A stretch of 50,801 nucleotides of DNA from Apostichopus californicus (taxonomy: Eukaryota; Echinodermata; Holothuroidea; Aspidochirotida; Stichopodidae): contig JAIPMN010007748.1 in NCBI GenBank assembly GCA_020650975.1, positions 1-50,801 on the forward strand, given 5' to 3'. The position numbers and the translations under genes are program-made. A model generated the notes under the pieces. That model was not told the origin of the DNA and made no database searches. It saw only the letters and a list, made by a program, of their open reading frames with translations. Position 1 is the first letter of the stretch. The number at the start of each line of letters is the position of its first letter. Below are positions 30,731 through 44,300 of this stretch, piece after piece.

Positions 30731-33700
30731 TCGGGCTGGAAATTGGACATACATAAGGACACTAAACAGTATGAACACATGCAGGGCGCGATGACCAGGG
30801 GAAGGGGTCAATTGTGTAAAGAACTCTCAACTGCCCTTTTTAGATGTTGTTATGGTAATAAAAAGTGCTACTGTCCAGGCTTGTAACCAGAAGTGCCCTT
30901 TTAAAGTGCATTTCTTGGAAAAGTAAATCGATCAGAAGTACTCTGTTGTTGAAATTCAAGTGCAATTGAAGTGTACAAGCACATTGGGTGAGAAATGACA
31001 GAAATTGTAATGAGTGCCGTTTGCTTGAAAACTGGTGTTACAGATTGCAGACATGATAAATTTTCGTTGGGAAGTTTTGAGGTAATTTTGTGGTATTCCG
31101 CTCAAATCGAAGTCATGTGTCCCACCACCCCTCAAAGTTTGTGCCCCACCCCCAAGACTGGATCATCTTAGCTCAGTCTGTAAAACGCAACTAGATTGTT
31201 TCTTTAGACATCAATCATGCACAGATTCATTCTTCTGCTCACAAGTGACACGTAAAAAATATAAAACATAATTATTTCAATTTTCCTTTTTCTTCTGAAA
31301 TTTCATAAAAAGTGAAGATGAGTTTTACATCAGAAAGCAAGTAGTGAACTGATTGAATCAAAAAGAAAAAGAAAGAAAAATGAAACATGAAAAGAAAGAA
31401 GAACTATATGGACTTGAATGGAAGCTGCTATTATTCAGCAAATTAGAACTATTTACATAATGAAACTAATATGTATATTAACATTAAAAAATGTTGCTAT
31501 GGTGACAAATATTTACATCCTCTCACGAACAATTTTGAGCTATAGAAATTTGCAAGACTTGATCCTGAAAATCAACATACCTCAAACCAATGGGTTACTT
31601 TCAAAACTGTTGATTATGACATTTATCAGCTATGATTGTTACAGTTAGTGCTTAATTAGCATTGCTGCCCTCTATGATAAGAAATGTGTTTTTGTTTACA
31701 TATGTGCTGTTAGTGGCTGCTAACTTCAGTCAGGTATGTGGATACTCCACGACAAAACGAGATACAACGTTCAAGACAGACTTACGAGAGCAGAATTAAA
31801 ACATCTAATTGTCTTCTGTGCTAAGATAAGTTGACAGGGTTAGGTATATTCATCCCTCTTAATGATTTTAATGAAAACTTTTCATGATGTTCAACTAGAA
31901 ATTATCTGTTATGCTATGCCATTTTTTTTTTCATAAGATGCAAATAAGGTAACTGGGATAAAACTGTTGACTACTGTACATGAATGATGAAATGCCATCA
32001 AGAAAAGTTTAAGTGATATGGGTTAGTATTAATTCTGAGTACTGTCTAATAATGTTTCTCATCCACCCTTGTCCCTAACCCCCCCCCCACCTTTTCCCAA
32101 CCCCCCTTACTTCCCTGTCTCTGTCTGTTGCCAATATTATTTTGATCTCAATTTAAAAGAAATGTGTCAAAAACATTTTGAAAGTACATGGCTCCCTTGC
32201 AAAATGTCTGGCCATCTTTATGAAGCAACAGAGCAATAGGCACAGAACCCCAATAGTTATATATTATTTATGTATGACAGATATGAGCAGGGTGTTCAAA
32301 CCTATAAAAAAAAAATACATGATCAACTAATCAAATGGAATGTTAACACTTACTGATTTTATCAATTTTTATGGTACAACTTTATCTTGTTCAAAAAATA
32401 GAAAAATTTTAATTCCAAATTGACAAAAAAAAGAGGTTAGGGATGAAATTACTGTTATAACACTCTTTCTCCCTCCCCCTCCCCTTGTTTTTGCAATCCT
32501 CTTTTAGCACTTCCCACATTCAAGAAAATAAACTTCAGTAATTTTAAATCGCTAATTAAAGGCACCCTGCAGAATGATATAAAAACCTTAAAAAGACCAA
32601 AAAATAATCATTAAAGGAACACAAATTTCAAAAGGATTGAAAGTTTGATAAATGGTTCTAACTTCTACTCAAACCTTCTTCAGAAGTTCTAAACTTATAA
32701 ACGTCATATTTTTGCCAATAGGTTGTAAATTTTTCAAAATTGTCTGAATGTGACATCATGCAATATTTACACATGTAAACACCCTTCAAATCTAAGGATC
32801 AAAGGTATGTATGTGGTTTAACCACCACTACTCTTCTCCTAAGGAGTAACTTTACTACCATTGCCAGTTCATGCACTAACTGAGAATTTTGTGTCACACA
32901 CATATTCTTAGTGCAATGCGCTATGTTTTCATTGGCAAACCAAGGAATCTTTTTCCCTTTTTTTTCTTGGCATAATTTGATCATTCCTGGTGTAATGTTG
33001 ATGATGAAAGGTTATCAATAACATTTCCAGTTACAGCTTAAAGTTTCCTTTAACCTTCTCCTGACTCCTTCCCTCTTCTGTTCCTTAGTTGCTTCTCCCC
33101 CCCCCCCCACCCACCCACCCACCATACATATATGTCTTCCAAATCATGTCATCTAGAAATAAAATTGAAACTTCATAAAGTCACTTACCCCCTCCAACCC
33201 TGTCAGACTTTTCAAACAAAACCAGGACCGAAGAGAACTCTGTACTAAAGCTTTGATTATCAATTCTGTCACAAACTCAACTTTAAAAATCTGTTGTTGC
33301 TGTGATATAAATCAAAACTTACCATCCCCTCCCCCCTGCTCCCCCCACCCCCGGTCCCAAAAAAAAGAATTAAAAATACAAAAAATATGGTTGTTACAAC
33401 TGCCAAGTTTCAATGACAGATATCGTTCATAACAAAAACTAAAATTCTAATGACTATATAATGCCACAGAAATCTCTAAAATCTATCTCTCATATAATTT
33501 TATTTTGCTTTTAAAGCCATTGATTGCTTTTAAAGCCATTGTAAACATGAAAAATTTAAAATAGTTTTTTACTATCAATAGTGTTGCATTGTTTGGCTGT
33601 GTTTGAAAGTAAGAACCGGTTTTTCCAAAACCCATCTCTCTCTCTCTCTCTTTAAAGCACCTTGGAAGGATAAAATATATAGACTTTTTATATTCAACTT

Positions 33701-34837
33701 TACATTAATAATATTTACAAATATTGTTAAAATGGAAAAAAAACAAAAAAAACTTCCTCACCGCATGCATCAGACCAAGCAAATAAACTGGTGACCTACA
33801 CAGATCGTAAAAGAAGTCACATGTGCCAAATTTTATACGTTTTTTAAATTCTTCTGAATGTCATGAAAGAACTCATCAATTCATGATCTACATGAATGAA
33901 TGATTGAGAAACATGTCGTTAAGTGAATGAGGCACAATGTTGAGGTCGGAGGTCGTCTCAGACATGACAAGGTTACACAACTGCGGGGTGCCACTTTTAA
34001 GCGAGTACTGGCGTCTGAATTCTAAAAATTGACACCTTTAATTACCCCGCTTGTGTTACGACATTCAAATGATCATGCAACTAAATACTTGAATTACTGT
34101 TAATGCTTTAACTTAATCAACAGGCTTACATGTCTTTGAGCAATTCATTATCATCTTTTGTTTTAAATTAGTTTTAATTACATACCTAGATCACTTTCCA
34201 CACAATAAAAAAAAAAAACTAAAAAAAAATCATCCGAACATTTTAACTTAGAAATCAGGCACTGAACCAGTTCAACGTCTAACTGCCATCCTTAAAAATC
34301 CTGATACCCAATAATGTTCCTCAAACAGCAAACATGCCATATCTTTTACACAGTATATTTCCAGATCAAACCCATTTGGTATAAACTAACAAAACCCAGA
34401 AAAGGGACTCCAGTTCGTGTTTCATGTAATAAAAGGGTCACACAGTATAGTAACAAAACACCAATGGGTTCATTTCGTCAGCATATAAAATACTGGAAAA
34501 TATACCAAATTACCAAAATATTGAAAATAAAGAAGTTGTAATTGCTTTTATATTCACTAGAATTACTACTAGAAGTTACTCAAAGTTGTCATGTCTTACT
34601 CTTACTTACTGTTAATCAATCCCTGAGCAGGGGTCACTTAGAGAAACTTGCACAAATAAAAATAAAATGCCACTTGTAAGCGAAGTGTGAAAGAGTCCAC
34701 TAGATATTCTTAATCCTTTATGGATTAGTGATTACATGTAAGTGATTAGTACTGGTATGTAAAGTAGCGACATCTCTCTTTGCAGCCAGTTGGGACAACT
34801 TCCTAATGCTAATACCTCTCTTAACTGTACTCCAATA

Positions 34838-34975
34838 TCATGCTCTCAAAGCACTGATATTGACAGTACAAACAGTTCCTAACCTTGATCTGATAGAAAC
34901 ATGATATTCATACTGCTCGTACTGACAATACGAGTGCTCTGAAGCGGGACATGACACTACAGTATAGAAAAATTG
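34838..34975 (-). repeat. Dispersed repeat, inverted match of 25372-25503
   Basis: The complement of this stretch matches 25372-25503 nearly base for base, with a few substitutions. It lies between the two genes. Confidence 0.8.
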
Positions 34976-36506
34976 TCCCAACTGGGTGCTCCTTGATTCA
35001 CTACGATAAATATTCACCATACCTGAGTTGATCATGAATAATTCAAAAGGTAAACCATTCAAATTTATGCAAAATCACTTTTGTTTTATTTTTTTAAAGG
35101 GTTCAAGTTTATGAAAGTATGGACAGTTCCTTTCGGACCCTATGTAGTAAATTCTAAGTTGCAGCAAGATTTGCTTAAGATGAAGAAGATTTATTGTGGC
35201 AAACATTTTTCTTGTTTTCTGTCTATATAGAGCATTCTGTGGACTCAATACTATAAACCTTATGAACACATTTTTTTAGACCACCCCACAAAAAAAAACT
35301 TGCCTAACTCATAACCAAGTTTTGATATTTTTGTTTTAGATTATTTGATATTAAAATATCTTGCCAGTGGATATGAATTAGCATGACTAGTCCAGTTTTG
35401 TTGAAGCAATAATGAAGTACAGAGGTTGACCCTTTTTTTCCCTTCACTTTTCCCAAATTTGTTTTTAAACAAGTACAGTTAATACATGATAGGGTAAAAA
35501 CTGGCTGGGAGAGAAAGAAGAAATATTGAGGTTTGAATAAACTTGAAAATAATATGCTTGTGAGAATGTACCAACATTCAGAGTAAGTATTAGAATGACA
35601 CAGGTCAAAAAAAAAAAGAAGAAAAAAAGTGAATTATGCTGAACCACATATTCATACACAAACAAAGTAGATGTTCAGTTACTGCATTAGTGTCACATTG
35701 ATAGAAACATCTTGTTTTTTTTACTTTTTAAAGGAAACATTACAACTTTCATAGCAGAGAACTGTGCCTTTGACAAAAGTCCACCCAAGATAGAGCCTGG
35801 CCCTGGGCACAAAAACCAAACAACTCGAAATTGCTCCCATCCCTGATCCTCTTACATCGAGACTGTAACATTAGAGATGATCTTGATCTTAGTCAAAATG
35901 CATGCCTACTTTACATATTCATGATAAAAATGAAGGTATAACTGAATATTCATAGCTTTTACACAGCATTCAGTGGCTTTATGACAGTTAGGCATAAATT
36001 TAAGATGATATCAATCAGAGAATGTACTTCCATCAACAAAAGAGTACATTTCCTTTGCAAATATCGTTGACAAACAAGGCAATTTACTTCGGATGTTTGT
36101 GGACACTGATGGGGATAATTGAGTGTAGCATTAAATAATTATATGCATGATATTCTGTCCAGGTACTGTTTATTCATGAATAGAAATAAAGGGAAACCCC
36201 CACCCTATGATACGTCCTCGTGAAAATGGTCTGGTTTGTGAAGGATATATACGCAGAAAGTGTTCTCTTTGTTCATGGATATGCACTTTCCATAAAATAT
36301 ATTTCCTTAAAATTTATCCTGTGATAATGAGATGATTTATACGAAGGAAACTGAATGTTCATAGCCGTACACAGCACCTTGAGTATATTATCACACTTAC
36401 AAAAGGCATAAAATTTAAGGAAATATCCATTGTAGGATACATATCCATGACCAGACAAAATGTTCAAGGTCTGATATTGAACCTTATTCCCGCATCAGTT
36501 AAGCTT

Positions 36507-36730
36507 AATTGTATGAATATATCCATACAATTGTATGGATATATCCATACAATTGTATGGATATATCCGTTTAACAGTATGGGTACATCTATACAATTCT
36601 ATGGATATATCCGTTTAATTGTATGGATATATCCATACAATTGTATGGATATATCAGATTGATAGTATGGATATATCCATACAATTGTGTGGATATATAT
36701 CCGATTAATTGTATGGATATATCTGATAGT
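36507..36730. repeat. Palindromic 22-bp tandem array
   Basis: The unit ATTGTATGGATATATCCATA plus CAAT is self-complementary and repeats about every 22 bp. Diverged units (ATATCCGTTTAA, ATATCAGATTGATAG) are interspersed. Because the unit is a palindrome, the array could extrude cruciforms or hairpins. Confidence 0.85.
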
Positions 36731-37960
36731 AAGTGCATTTCCATGAACAAAACACCACACTTCCTCCTATGCACATATCATTTACAAGACAGGAACATTT
36801 GCTTTGGACATTAAGAGGGTGTGGTTAATTTCGGTTGATATTCAACTCAGTTACTGAATATTCATGATAAGAACGAAGGCAAGCGTCATACATTCACAGC
36901 ATTTAAATAACACTGCATCTACATATTCAAAATCAGATAAACAGCTTCAGAAAACATTAAGAGTAGTACAATCTAACAGCATCATCACTTTAAGGCAGTC
37001 AAAGTTCTAAACAGCAACGAGAATGAGATTTTCCTTTACATAATTTTGAACGTTAAGCATGTATCGCTGAATTTGAACAAAGAGGTTTACAAATTTTGTA
37101 TTTATACCATCATTGTTCAAGGAATATAGATCTGTTGCATTGTATCATCGAAATCCATGTCAAGAAAAAAATTTACCCGTAACATTCGTCTGACGTCTTT
37201 GATATAGTTACTACTGCAACAAATTTATGATAATGATCTGCCATTCTTGCAGAATCCTTACAAGTACGGTCAAGATACCGGTTGACAAACGTCTTCCGAT
37301 CGGTCTCAGTGGAGTGGAAGGGAAACTGCTGAATAATTTACAGACCTTAACTTTGATTTCTGTTGTTTTAGAGAGTGAAAAAAAACTTTCTGCAACTCAT
37401 TCTGATTTTTTTTTTTTTAATTTTTTCTCTTTTTTTTTGGACTTTTTTTTGTTCTTGGCTGACATTGGAAACAATAAAAAGTAATGTATCTATAATAATT
37501 CTCTTTGGTAAAATTCACTTTGACTTTGACTTAAAAGGACAGAATCTATAATGCATTGTTTAAGCTGAATATGACAGTGAGGTATCGTTTACAGAAAAGG
37601 GACGAGGGATTGATTTTTTATATAACTGGCTCCATTACCCTTGTAAGGAAATCGCACGATACGTCCAAAAGACACATTCCAGTTTGGCGTAGTTACAGAA
37701 GACAACATTTGGCTTTCACAGAGAGGACACGACTGGTGAAATACTCTTTATAGGTCATATAACTGATTGTACCTCAAAGTTATTATGTTTCTCATCCAGA
37801 ATATAACAGGGTTTGTGTTTTTCTCCTTTTTCTTTTCTTTTCGCTGCAATTTTTCATCCGCACCGCGCAAGTTTACAAATGCGCAGAAAGAGATGTGATA
37901 TGAAAGATGAAAGAAAAATATGTTGTCTCTTCGTTAACAAAATGACGTAAAATGATTTAA

Positions 37961-38209
37961 GAACTGATCGGAAAAAAATACCCTGAGAATGAAAACAATG
38001 TTATATCTGAATCAACAAAAAGAAGAAAAGACAAATTAAAAATTCTGATTCGTGAAATGTCGGTGGTTACAATAGAACCAACTTCTAATGATCAAGAAAC
38101 ACTTGAGAGATTTATGATAACGGACCCTGAGGGAAACACTCAAGAGGCAGTGGAGAATTTTCAAGGTCGGGCTGGCCAAAATATCATACAGAAATTAGTT
38201 GATGTTTGA
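37961..38209 (+). other. Unassigned open reading stretch, 82 codons, no early ATG
   Basis: The frame is open from just after a TAA to TGA at 38207-38209. It reads ELIGKKYPENENN, later EMSVVTIEPTSNDQETLERF and NFQGRAGQNIIQKLVDV. The composition looks protein-like (mixed charge, few low-complexity runs), and an acceptor-like atttaag precedes it. The first ATG is about 32 codons in. I do not recognise the family. It could be a terminal exon, a retrogene fragment, a transposon remnant or chance. Confidence 0.25.
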
Positions 38210-41200
38210 AATGTAAAGAGTCTAAAGACATCATCGTCTAGAATGGGATGCAAAACCAGAGACCTCAAGATAATAAGGTCCCAAGTGCTACCAAATATAA
38301 ACTATTACGACCTTGGTTGGTGGTGATCACTACCAACACCATTTCATTTCTGGAAACAAACTGTGTGTGGTGTTATTATATTCAAAGAACCACTTTAGCT
38401 ATTACCTAAACTTGTATGACTTACACAGTACGAATGGAAACTAACTGTAAGACTAACATGACCCCATGTCACCTCGTGTTTGCTATGCCAAGCAGTCTGA
38501 CAGTTTACTTCGTTCAAATATATTTCACGAAATATAAGTACCAATCGTTTCGTCTTTTCTAAAGCGAAGATTGCAGTTGTAGCACTGTACAAAATATGTT
38601 AATGCAAAACTGGATTGCATGTGGGGTGGGGAGGGGGGTTGATGCTTCCCCCTCCCACATGAAACTTAGTTTTTTTTTCTCTCTTTTTTGAACAGTGTTT
38701 AATGCCAATTAAGTAAACCAGAACAGTGAAGCATAGCTATAGCTAGAAATGTTTGGATTTTGTTTTGACTGTTAAGATAAGCACACTCAAATACAGGATG
38801 CCAGCAGCATGTAAAAAGTGATTTGTTCAGAAAATGGAGACCTGTGCTAAATTATCGACAAGTGACAAAGAAGGGAATACTCATTCCTCTAAGTGCACTC
38901 TTTTCTCCCTTCATTACCTCCATCCCCACCCCCTCCCACCATGTTACAGAAACCAAACAAAAACAACATTTAGATATCACTTGTGGACCTGCTGGGCACA
39001 GCAGTAGAATATCATACTTTGTTTTTGCCAAAACTTAAGCATAAGACAAACATCCAAAATAACATTTAATGCTTGGTTTTGTTTGTTTTTAGCTTTCCCC
39101 GTAAATAGTTTTTAGCTTTCCCCGTAAATATCATATCCACGAGGGATAATACATTGCATCACGAATGAAGCTAATTTTGTTTCAGGCCGATTAAAGGTAT
39201 GAACAGACCCTGGGCCAGAATAATGTTTTTTGAGCATATTAGGATGATTCAGACAACCTTGAGCAAAAAAATATCTTCCCTCCAGCAAATAATCCATTTT
39301 TCTAAATTTTTTTTTTATGGGCAACATTTTTAGAAAAAATTAAACCACTGAACTTTTTGTTTCTTGAAAGATCTTTCTGTATAGAAAACTATTTACTTTG
39401 CTATTAATTGAAATTGCTAATCTTTAAAGAAGATTCAGCTCGACTCAAAGCGACTACTCTTTCCTTAATGTTTATTATTCCCTTTGGTAACAATCGGTTA
39501 TCGGTTGAGACCATCGGTTTGTCTGAAGTAGTGTAAAAGTTTGTTTCATTTATGAAGACCATATCACTCTAGCCGCAAAAATGTTGCATATAAAACATCA
39601 ACATCAACTCTTGATTACATATTTCTTACATGAAAGCAGCTATATGAAAGATTCCATTTCCTACAAGTATAAATTGGCTGGAGATTCTTCCAATTCAATG
39701 AGCTAACATGGATTCTACAGCAACATGTGAAGACTGCAACCCACCCCTCACCTAGAAGCTGGTTCTGCAATCTCTCTTCTGAAATTCCTTTTTGGCAATC
39801 AAACCCGGACAACAAGCATCCAATCTTTATCTCCTCTCGTTATCGATGTCCCGTTTCTCACTTTTCTCCATCCCTCGCTAGCTGTATCCAAGTTCTTTTA
39901 AAACTTAAAGGGTGTCAAGACTCGCGCACAAAGAAACGTCTCATGCCGGTAATCTGACCTAGTTTCGAAAGAGGTGTAACAGAAGTGTTAGACACCACCA
40001 TCGATCCCAGAAAATACACACACAGCTTGCTACCGTCGGTAATTAGACACTAGTGTACAGTCAATACATACAGCTACGGTCAATGCCCACAACACAGTGT
40101 ACATAGCAAGCAGCGTGGACATCTTAGGTCTGGATCAAAGATAACAAGGTATCACGTTACATTACTGTCTGCATTTTGTAGCGACAAGAAGAAAACGTCA
40201 TTTGCAAGCAAAGGAAAGTTTACTTTTTCAGAGCGCGGCAGGCCGTTTGGGGCGAGTCTTCAATGCCTTTAAAGCATTCAAACTGTATCTCTACCTGCGA
40301 TATATCTTTCATCCACTTCCCTAAATGTGTCAGCTGTATCCAAGGCTTGATCTAAAAGCATCTGGGGTGATTCTACTCCTGCTCTCTCAATCTCTCCTTG
40401 ACTTTCCTCCATCCGAGATTTTATTACAGGCATCAGTCTTCATCTCCGCCCAAACTCAATCTCTCCTCCACTTCCCTAACTGTTAGCCGTATCCAAATCC
40501 TACACTTAAGAGCATCAAGGTTCACTTGTTCCAAGGATAATTCTCTCTGGTTATTAATTGCGCCAAAACATTTTTGTAAAAAAATTGCAGCTCACATGAA
40601 TGGATATAACAAAATAATTTGTACATTCTCCACCAAATGAAAGATTCCACTTGTGCCACTCCATGGATCACAATGTTCCCAAAGAAATATAGATGTCAAA
40701 ATGGAGGAACTTGACAACGTTCACGCAGAAAGTTTTAAAAGATTGAGAAGGGTGAAGGGACCACACTCTGTTCTCCTCACCTGCATATGAGTGCAACGCT
40801 TAGACGTTTCAGCTGCTTCAACTGTCACAATTTATCAGAGAGCAGCCAGTTTGTAATTTATGGCAGATTTTCTGGCTGACAGTAAGACAACTGACCATTG
40901 CAGTATAAATATTCCAAACTTCGGTTCTTGAGGACCATCACCCACGGCGAAAAGAGCGATGACAACTGGTTACCACAATTAATGGGAACACGGTCTGTGG
41001 ACACCTCTAACGAATAAAAAACTAGGCCTCGTATTTTAAAACCGATCGACACGTCTCATTACCATAATTAACATTCCATTGCATATTCATAGATCAGCTG
41101 TGAATCCCACCATCGGCAATAACGTCAGTGAGGTCTACCCCTTAATGCAGGATGTGTATGCAAAACTCATTGCACCAAAGTTTTTAAGGCATCTCGGTTT

Positions 41201-41225
41201 CTCAATCCTAACTGTCCCCCCGGTG
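38210..41225. other. Intergenic interval, about 3 kb
   Basis: No gene is recognised. A loosely repeated phrase (CTGTATCCAA followed by TTAAAAGCATC- or AAAACTTAAAG-like words) appears near 39880, 40330 and 40480 and may mark an old dispersed repeat. Any 3' untranslated sequence of the nuclear-receptor gene would start at 41225 and run leftward. Confidence 0.5.
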
Positions 41226-41388
41226 CTACGTGGGAGAGAGATCGATATTGGTGATATCCTCGTCTTCATAATCTTGCGACATGAAAGTAATCTGCGTGGG
41301 AACCTCCGCGATGGCTTTAGGGGGTCGAAATAAACCTCCTTCTTCTAGAATCCTTGGCAGGGGAAGTTTTGAGCTGATGTCATTCAAT
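41226..41388 (-). CDS. Nuclear receptor last exon: acidic C-terminal extension
   Basis: The exon reads [20 protein letters not shown], then [17 protein letters not shown] and a very acidic end ([15 protein letters not shown]) before TAG at 41226-41228. The acceptor tcattcttacag fits phase 2 of the previous exon. A region after helix 12 (F domain) of this length is unusual for NR1 receptors, many of which stop soon after AF-2. Confidence 0.8.
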
Positions 41389-44300
41389 CTGTAAGAATGA
41401 AAAAAATAAAAAAAATATGTACTACAGATTTCACAACAAAGTGCCTTTGTAATAGTGCATGACCGTAAGCTTAAGTTAAACTGTTCTACACCACACGTTT
41501 GTATGTAGGCTGTAAACATCAGAAGGTGACCACACCTGTGAAAGAGTCTAGCACAGGGATCATTAGATCAGTACCTCTGAGGCAGTACAAGAATTCAATA
41601 GAATTAACAAGTAAACTAAAAACAGGGATGAGCCTGGGGTAAAAAAAAATCACAGAACTTTTTTGCAGTATAGGCTCCAGTTTGCATATGCTACAGTGTG
41701 TTAGTATATTAGTTTTTGTCCCCTGCAGGTTGGATATCCATAGGTAATGAAAAACATGCGAACGTCGGATCAAATGATACAATACTGTTGTTAGAAATTG
41801 AGATGTGTAAATCTCGGAGGTAGAAAAGAAATCACGGATATTCCCCGAATTCGCGGAAAAAGCTTTTGACCAGAGTTAACCTCAAGTGATCAACAAAATT
41901 CTAGCACTCATATTTAGAATCCAACATCCAGTTCATTATAGAATTGACTTTTAGTAGAGTTTTATCATATTTTACATGGGTTTGATACTATGAATTATGT
42001 TGACCTTTCACCTTCACAGAAGGTATAAGGTTATGTCATAGAAGCCCACTTCTAAACAAAAACTTTCAACAATTAATTACAATTTCTACTTCCACATTGG
42101 GATGCATCTCAGTAACTTCACATCCGCTTAAGGTTAAGTTGGAAGACTATCGAATCGAAATTCAAAATGATTTAAAAGTAAAAACAGAACATTTTGCTGT
42201 CAGTGTGCAACCATGGCATAACACCTGTTTGCTTCAAGTTCACTTATGTTGACAAACTATGACAATTTCAAATTATCGATATCTCGATAACGCCACGTAG
42301 GAATGGATTAAAAATTTCAACCGGATGCTTGGAACGTGTTCCTCTTTCATCTGGTCAGAAAGATATACTTCCTCTCGACTATCCACTAAATATGGATTTT
42401 AGTATTAATCAGCAGTTTTTTTTACACCGCTTAAGCGACTACAAATGTGGAAGAAACCCACAAGGGCTTATGGATTACAACTTGCACATAGGGTGGCTTC
42501 CAATTCAACATTTTAACTCAAATTTGGATCTCATTCAATTTAGAAAGTCATTTCAGATGGGAAAACCATAGATTGCTCTTGGATGACAAACCCACCTCAC
42601 TATGATTCCGGCCAGGTATCGAACCCGGAACCACCCGATTGTTAAGCCTCATTGCTTCAAATGCCACCGTCTTCATCCACAGCACCGGATTTCAGTATTA
42701 ACAAGCAGAAAAATTCCTAGAAAACCTTCCTGATTGGCACCGTTATTGTTGATTCACGTGAATCGGAGCATAATTTGTTGAGCAATTCAAGCTCGCTATT
42801 ATGTCTGCTTGGATTAGTAAGTATTTACGCCTGAAGCAAACCAGCGAGCAGTATTCTAGATTCACAGCAAATTAAGAGCCATGTGATTACATGCTTTTAC
42901 TAAAAGGAATTTTGGCCCGATTCCAATTTTTCTCTTTTCGCTCCTCATATCTCTTACCCTTGGGCAAGGTACTTTATCTCCATTGCCTCTCTTCACCCAG
43001 GTGTATAAATGGGGACTTGCGAGGTGACTTGTAAATATAGTTGCGTGCGCGGGTTTGTGGCTGCACCCTATGGGAAGTCCCCCAGGGGACACGTGGCTGT
43101 GGTGCACTGTGGTGCCCAAGGAGAGATTGTTTGAATTGTGCACACTTTGGTGTTTAGGTGTGACAAGTTACCAATGACCAGGGCTAAGTAGAGCGCGGCG
43201 AGACTTTATTGTAAGTTGCACTATATAAGAACTGTTAATAATAATTATTATAATTGTTACCCGTAAAGACCGGTTTCCTCCATCAGTGACCGGGAGGAGG
43301 AGTCGTTGCAGTTGAGATCGTTGAGCTCGATGAGAAGAGACGGAAGAACTAACTCGGGGTACTCCTTCTGCAGCATCAACAGATTCTCAGAGTTCATCAT
43401 CGAGATGGAGACGAGCGTGGGTAAAAGCATCACCAGTTTGGCGACCAGTCGGCTATTCTGCGCATTCTGTCTCATGATCTCTCGTCTCAGGCACTCCATT
43501 AGTTTCTCCTGCATATTACCCGTTTGGGATTTGTTAAGTAGACCAGAACGATCTAAAAAAAAATAATCATAAAAAAATTTATAAATAAAGTTTTCCAAAA
43601 AAAAAAATTATAAATAAAACTGTTAGCAAACTGCTTATCCACTAGAGAGCCTGTGTAAGAGAATGTGTAAAAGTAAGTTGGCCTGACGTTTCGATCCTAG
43701 CAGGATCTACTTCAGAGGCTAAATGACAAGTAACAGTAACAGAAGGGACAAAAACGCGCACAGAATACAGACAGGTTAATGAGCATGGTGAACACAAAGA
43801 GATAGATGTAAGGGGATTAGTAGACAAGGGATGGAGAGAAGAAAGAAAGAAACCAACAGGGGAAGAGGAGAGGTAGGAGATAAACAGTGGAGGGACAAAG
43901 AGAGGATTAAGGGAAAGGGGTAGGGAATAAACTGGAAAAGGACAAAGACAGAAAGGTGTGGAGAAAAAAAATTGGCGGGATGCAGTTTGACAATCATGAA
44001 CTTCTACAATCTGAATATAAATTTTGTTGCTCAAAAGTTATATTAAACCTTTTGAAAAATGATAATAATGAACATTTGATATGTGCCCGTCAAAAAGGTG
44101 CTCGCTGCGCAGTAAAGCAACGGTGCAACAGTTTGGCACAGCAAGTAACAGACGAAGAATAAGAAACAGATGAGTCTTCAGAGTTGATTTGAAGGGACAC
44201 GAGAGAATAAGGGAGGTTTGATGGATTCATGTAATTTATTCCAAAGCTTTGTGGCACCAGAACACAAAACAATGAAGATTTTTTCAAGTTTAATTATAAC

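Larger units (their letters stand above)
30731..37960. other. Intergenic interval, about 7.2 kb
   Basis: Mostly AT-rich sequence with homopolymer and C-rich runs (for example 32080-32092 and 33098-33120). Two features stand out: the inverted dispersed repeat at 34838-34975 and the palindromic array at about 36507-36730. Open frames are short and unconvincing. Confidence 0.55.

Noticed and set aside
39470..39510. AATCGGTTATCGG words as another hAT end
   Set aside because: Only a short similarity to the subterminal repeats. No terminal repeat or target duplication was found.
39727..40540. Possible LINE C-terminus (SLASCIQVLLKLKG)
   Set aside because: It lacks the diagnostic [11 protein letters not shown] phrase and looks like a loosely repeated non-coding phrase.
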